Source of the DNA: Hyphomonadaceae bacterium
GTDB taxonomy: Bacteria > Pseudomonadota > Alphaproteobacteria > Caulobacterales > Hyphomonadaceae
Reading direction: 5' to 3'
Length of the DNA: 46,115 nt
NCBI GenBank assembly: GCA_028285145.1
Contig: JANQQC010000038.1
Coordinates: forward strand, 1 to 46,115
The position numbers were made by a program, and so were the translations under genes. Shown in pieces: positions 42,955 to 46,115 of this stretch (position 1 is the stretch's first letter; each line of letters starts with the position of its first letter). The notes beneath the pieces are model-generated. The model was not told where the DNA came from and made no database searches. It saw nothing but the letters and a program-made list of their open reading frames with translations.

Positions 42955-43851
42955 ATGGCTTATGACGTCTTTCTCGTCTCAGCGCTTGAAGATCGCGAGA
43001 TCGCGAAACTCATCACGCGGCGCCTGCGAGCGCTGAAGTTCAAGGTCCGGTTCGACCAGAAGCAGACCGATGACACATTCGATGCCAAGGATGCGCGCGA
43101 TTCCGCCAATTCACAGTCCGTGCTTGTGCTCTGGTCTGAGAATGCGCTGCAGTCTGACTGGGTGCGCGCGGCGGCCTCTGTCGGGCATTCGCGGCCCGGG
43201 ACGCTGGTTCAGGTGAGCCTCGATGACACTGAGCCTTATGCGCCATTCGATGCCGAGAAGCTGTATTCCGTCAAAGGCATGACGTCACGCACGACGCCTG
43301 AGGGCTTTTTCGAACTCGTCGAGGAGCTTGGCCGGCGCGACGAGCGCACAGATTTGCGGGCGTGGATGGGCTACGGGTCGAAAGATGAGACCCAGAAGGC
43401 TGCATGGCTGCTGGCGCATCCGACTGATCCGCTTGCACTGGCGGCGGCGAAGAAGAAGCAACGCAAGCTGGCGGAGAAGCCAGCGCCTGCTGCAGCGGCG
43501 GCGGGAGCGGCGGCGCTCGCTGCAAACTCCATTCGATCGGTTCGACCGGCCGCGTCCGGCGGTCAGACGCTGAACCCGCCCATCAAGAGCAATCCAAGCA
43601 CATCGCTGCTCAAGATGTCCGATGATACCGATATGGGCGCGGGTTGGGGCATGCTGATCCCGATTGTGATCGGGATTGTTGGCATGCTCTGGCTGGCCAC
43701 GGTGCTGAAATCCGAGGTGGTTCCGAAAAGTACGCTGCCGGCCATTTCGAATGCGACCGTTGTTGCTCCTGTCTGCCCGACCGGCGAGGTGCCGCGCGCG
43801 CTTCTGGCCCCGCCGCCTCTGGAAACCGGTCCGATCATCGTCGATGAGTAA
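42955..43851 (+). CDS. TIR-domain protein with C-terminal membrane anchor
   Basis: The 298-residue protein has a TIR domain (about 1-130; AYDVFLVSALEDREIAKLI, VLVLWSENALQSDWV). A short conserved segment (RAWMGYGSKDETQKAAWLLA) and an Ala/Pro-rich linker precede one membrane helix (231-251, WGMLIPIVIGIVGMLWLATV) and a Pro-rich tail. In NAD-hydrolysing TIRs a Glu stands four residues after the Trp of the S-x-W motif; here W69 is followed by VRAA, so A73 replaces it. NADase activity is therefore not expected; a protein-protein scaffold is more likely. It is transcribed opposite to the flanking pth and ychF and lies between them. The ribosome-binding site is weak (AGGG). Confidence 0.87.
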   Translation: MAYDVFLVSALEDREIAKLITRRLRALKFKVRFDQKQTDDTFDAKDARDSANSQSVLVLWSENALQSDWVRAAASVGHSRPGTLVQVSLDDTEPYAPFDAEKLYSVKGMTSRTTPEGFFELVEELGRRDERTDLRAWMGYGSKDETQKAAWLLAHPTDPLALAAAKKKQRKLAEKPAPAAAAAGAAALAANSIRSVRPAASGGQTLNPPIKSNPSTSLLKMSDDTDMGAGWGMLIPIVIGIVGMLWLATVLKSEVVPKSTLPAISNATVVAPVCPTGEVPRALLAPPPLETGPIIVDE

Positions 43852-43857
43852 GCCGGC

Positions 43858-44469
43858 CTAGCCGCCCGTCTGTTTCGGATCGCGCTTGGGAGCAGGTGCG
43901 AGACGCATCACCTCGGTCTGAAAGCGCTCATCGTCTCCGGCAACGAGAAAGGGTAGGGCGCGTGAGCAGGCGTCTAGCAGCGCATCGACCCAGGCTTCAT
44001 CCGCCTTTGGGAAGTTGGACAGCACGTAAGGCATGACTTGAGACTTGTCGCCCGGATGGCCGACGCCCATGCGGATGCGGCGAATGTCCGGAGCGAGATG
44101 CGCGATCAGGGAGCGGACGCCATTGTTGCCGGAGTGTCCGCCGCCGCGCTTCACACGGAGCCGGCCGGGCGCGAGGTCGATCTCGTCGTGGAAGACCGTC
44201 ACGGCATCGGCTTCGAGCTTGTAGAAGCGCGCAGCCTCGCCGACCGCACGACCGGTCTCGTTGTAAAAGGTCTCGGGTTTCAGCAGCAGCACTTTGACCG
44301 GCCGGCCATCGACGGTCACGGTTCCATCGGCTGCGAGCCCGCCAAACTTTGACCGCCACGGCCCGAAGCCATGATCGGCCGCGATGCGATCCATCGCCAT
44401 GAAGCCGAGATTATGGCGGTTGCCCGCATACTTCGCGCCGGGATTGCCTTGGCCTGTGAAGATCAGCAC
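43858..44469 (-). CDS. pth: Peptidyl-tRNA hydrolase
   Basis: Pth (203 residues) releases peptides from stalled peptidyl-tRNA. The conserved catalytic His is in YAGNRHNLGF, the Asp in FHDEIDLAPG, and the substrate-binding Asn residues in GNPG, FYNETG and GGHSGNNGV are present. FYN replaces the usual FMN. The start is GTG at 44469, preceded by GAGGAGG 8 bases upstream; the frame stays open upstream almost to rplY but has no start codon there. It follows rplY after 86 bases, the usual order. Confidence 0.96.
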   Translation of the reverse strand: MLIFTGQGNPGAKYAGNRHNLGFMAMDRIAADHGFGPWRSKFGGLAADGTVTVDGRPVKVLLLKPETFYNETGRAVGEAARFYKLEADAVTVFHDEIDLAPGRLRVKRGGGHSGNNGVRSLIAHLAPDIRRIRMGVGHPGDKSQVMPYVLSNFPKADEAWVDALLDACSRALPFLVAGDDERFQTEVMRLAPAPKRDPKQTGG

Positions 44470-44555
44470 CGGGGCGTCCTCCTCATGCGAAGGCGTGTCT
44501 GAGGCGCTGGCCGCCTGCCCGAACAGGCGGGCGAGCCAGCCGCCAAGGGATGCGA

Positions 44556-45233
44556 TTAGTCGTCTCCGCCTTCGGAGGCCTCGCCCTCTTCGCCTTCAGC
44601 GCCTTCTTCACCGACGACTTCAACCGCTTCCGGATCGACTTCTTCCTCGTCCTCGGTCACCACTTCCGCGATGCGGGCGGCGATGGTCGCGATGGTGAAG
44701 TCGCGATCGGTGATGGTCGGCTCGGCACCGTCCGGCAGCTTGATGTCGGAGATTTTGACGTTGTCGCCAATATCCAGCTCGCTGACATCGGCTTCCAGCG
44801 AATCCGGGATCGCGTCGGCGCGAACGTTGAGTTCGACGGTGAAGCGGACCACGTTGAGCGAGCCGCCGCGCTTGATGCCGGGAGACTTTTCTTCGCCGAC
44901 AAAGTTCACCTGAACCTCAACCGCGATGATCTGGTCGGCTTTGACGCGGTAAAGATCGACATGCTGCGGCTGGTCGCTGACCGGATGCAGCTGGATCGCC
45001 TGCGGGATGACAAGCTGCTTGTCGCCCTTGTGGACGAGGTCAATGGTGGAAGCGAGGAACTGACCGGTTTCGATTGCCTTGATCAGCTCATTCTTGCGCA
45101 GATTGATCGCTACCGGGGCTTCGTCGCCGCCATAAAGCACGCCCGGGACAAGCCCTTCGCGACGTGCGGCGCGCGCGCCGCCTTTGCCCGTGCGCTCGCG
45201 CACTTCCACATTCAGTTGGATATTGTCAGCCAT
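44556..45233 (-). CDS. rplY: 50S ribosomal protein L25 (Ctc/TL5 type)
   Basis: The 225-residue long form of L25, which binds 5S rRNA, has the N-terminal L25 domain (RERTGKGGARAARREGLVPG, VLYGG) and the C-terminal Ctc beta domain, ending in an acidic tail of Glu/Gly/Asp. The start is the ATG at 45233, with AAAGGA upstream; an in-frame upstream ATG would add 11 residues. A promoter lies at 45326-45354. pth follows on the same strand. Confidence 0.96.
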   Translation of the reverse strand: MADNIQLNVEVRERTGKGGARAARREGLVPGVLYGGDEAPVAINLRKNELIKAIETGQFLASTIDLVHKGDKQLVIPQAIQLHPVSDQPQHVDLYRVKADQIIAVEVQVNFVGEEKSPGIKRGGSLNVVRFTVELNVRADAIPDSLEADVSELDIGDNVKISDIKLPDGAEPTITDRDFTIATIAARIAEVVTEDEEEVDPEAVEVVGEEGAEGEEGEASEGGDD

Positions 45234-45325
45234 TGTTTTTCCTTTCGCCCTGAAGTCCGCCTTCATTTCGCTGAAGGTGACAGCCTGACACGTACGGCCT
45301 AACGCCGTCGTTTCTGAAGGTGGGG

Positions 45326-45354
45326 CTCATAAAGGAGAGGGCGGGGGAACGCAA
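45326..45354 (-). promoter_or_regulatory. Sigma-70-like promoter of rplY
   Basis: On the minus strand TTGCGT, 17 bases, TATGAG. The -10 box is about 92 bases from the L25 start, leaving a leader with small inverted repeats (for example ACGGC/GCCGT). Spacing is ideal, box match moderate. Confidence 0.5.
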
Positions 45355-45377
45355 CCTGAAAGGGCTTTTGCGCCTGC

Positions 45378-45899
45378 TTACTTCGAGTAGTCGAACCTGT
45401 TCGCCACGAGACGCCGCCACCGCTTCTGGCGGTGCCTGTAGAACCGCCCGGCGAAAATGGCGACGAATGGCGTCAGGATGCCGGCATCGACGGATATCCG
45501 GTCCAAATAATATGTGCCCCCGTTTTGAGGGCTGATTTCGATCATGTGGTCCCATGTCCTGATGAGGCTGCCGTGTCCGTTGTCTCTTATCGACCATGTC
45601 TCTCCGTCCATAGGTTGGGGCTCAATGCTGATGGTCTGTGAGCCAACGGGGAGAAAGCCTTTCCAATACATCTCCGCCTTGTAGTGGCCTTCGCTCCATC
45701 GCTCAGGAAACTGTGGAGGATCGACGGCCTTGAAGCGGATCATCCCCCTGGTGATGTATTCCAGCAGTTCGGATCGCTCGACATGGTCGCGTACGGTGTC
45801 CGGCGGGGCGTCCAGGAAGGTCGAGACTTCGATGGTCTTCATGTGATCATGATTAGTGCTGTGCGACCGGCTTCCAAAGAGAAAAGCGCTTCTGCTCAA
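45378..45899 (-). CDS. SRPBCC (START-like) domain protein
   Basis: The 173-residue protein is of the SRPBCC/START-like ligand-binding superfamily. The core begins MKTIEVSTFLDAPPDTVRDH and includes FPERWSEGHYKAEMYWKGFL, RDNGHGSLIRTWDHMIEIS and the long C-terminal helix FAGRFYRHRQKRWRRL. A function such as lipid or hydrophobic ligand handling is possible but unknown. Start choice: TTG at 45899 is preceded by a strong AGGAGG at 7 bases, whereas the internal ATG at 45842 has no ribosome-binding site although it fits the domain edge. I choose 45899. Confidence 0.82.
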   Translation of the reverse strand: MSRSAFLFGSRSHSTNHDHMKTIEVSTFLDAPPDTVRDHVERSELLEYITRGMIRFKAVDPPQFPERWSEGHYKAEMYWKGFLPVGSQTISIEPQPMDGETWSIRDNGHGSLIRTWDHMIEISPQNGGTYYLDRISVDAGILTPFVAIFAGRFYRHRQKRWRRLVANRFDYSK

Positions 45900-46115
45900 A
45901 ATGTGTCCTCCTGTGCACTTACCCGGCCCGCCTCCCAGCGTCCGGTTGAGATGAAGAGCCCGTGCGACAGCGCCGGTGCGTGTCGGATGTTCTTGTTTAG
46001 AGCGCTGAAGGTGACGCGCTCCGGTGCTGCCGCACGCCGCGGTGTTTCGCGCTGTCCCGCCGGGCCTCAGCCTTGGTCTGTGCTTGTGTTCTACAAGCCC
46101 CGTGTCTCCACGGGG
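45900..46115. other. Right-edge non-coding stretch with terminal hairpin
   Basis: In 216 bases no frame has both a start and convincing composition. A plus-strand frame opens at ATG 45952 and runs off the edge, but it lacks a ribosome-binding site and looks random. The last 18 bases (46098-46115) form a hairpin, CCCCGTG-TCTC-CACGGGG, whose continuation is outside the window; it could be the terminator of a gene beyond the edge. Confidence 0.5.

Noticed and set aside
44470..44555. In-frame N-terminal extension of pth toward rplY
   Set aside because: The frame is open but has no ATG/GTG/TTG, and GTG 44469 has a strong GAGGAGG at the right distance.
45952..46115. Plus-strand frame running off the right edge
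   Set aside because: No ribosome-binding site, unusual Arg/Cys-rich composition and no recognisable motif.

Overview
The window is gene-dense, GC-rich chromosomal DNA from an alphaproteobacterium. The best guess is a Hyphomonadaceae/Maricaulis-like marine lineage of the Caulobacterales side. Evidence is the rpmH-rnpA-yidC-engB-argB and rplY-pth-ychF gene orders, the L34 sequence, promoters matching the alphaproteobacterial EcfG stress consensus, frequent GTG/TTG starts, and many membrane or envelope proteins. I see no rRNA, tRNA, IS element, prophage or CRISPR. No stretch longer than 300 bases lacks a gene.

Layout. (1) 1-4.5 kb: uvrB, cut by the left edge, then divergently an envelope pair: a BON/OmpA protein and a coiled-coil protein ending in a helix-hairpin-helix. 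(2) 4.5-5.9 kb: two fasciclin-type secreted proteins, the second a shrunken paralogue, both behind EcfG-like promoters. (3) 5.9-12.7 kb: hydrolase, thioesterase, CBS-GGDEF-EAL protein, ABC1/UbiB kinase-like protein and a saccharopine-dehydrogenase-like oxidoreductase. (4) 12.6-17.3 kb: a GT4 glycosyltransferase with a GH16 lipoprotein, divergent from an NtrC-type regulator and a membrane protein. (5) 17.3-23.7 kb: lipoprotein carboxylesterase whose ribosome-binding site lies inside a hairpin, Ada-like repair/regulator, a small membrane protein with a glyoxalase, a membrane-bound AraC regulator, a sterol desaturase-DUF2147 fusion and an unlisted 41-residue membrane peptide. The last two genes share an unusual upstream motif. 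(6) 23.7-28.2 kb, minus strand: an operon of DUF547 protein, TVP38/DedA protein, MerA-like flavoprotein and histidine kinase.

(7) 28.3-35.8 kb, plus strand: rpmH, rnpA, yidC, engB, GNAT, argB, a double-DUF1036 protein, a pyrimidine nucleotidase and dapD (translation/secretion, then arginine and lysine synthesis), with one opposed YjbR gene. (8) 35.8-41.0 kb, minus strand: PhyH dioxygenase, then the rmuC-def-(57-residue membrane peptide)-fmt-truA-ATPase operon. (9) 41.1-46.1 kb: a YqjI-like PadR regulator with a double-palindrome operator, ychF, a TIR-domain membrane protein lacking the catalytic glutamate, pth, rplY and an SRPBCC protein.

The most unusual items are the non-ATG membrane peptide coupled between def and fmt, the shared motif linking the desaturase-DUF2147 fusion to the 41-residue peptide beside a membrane AraC regulator, the TIR pseudoenzyme inserted between pth and ychF, the sequestered ribosome-binding site of the esterase, and the stress-promoter fasciclin pair.
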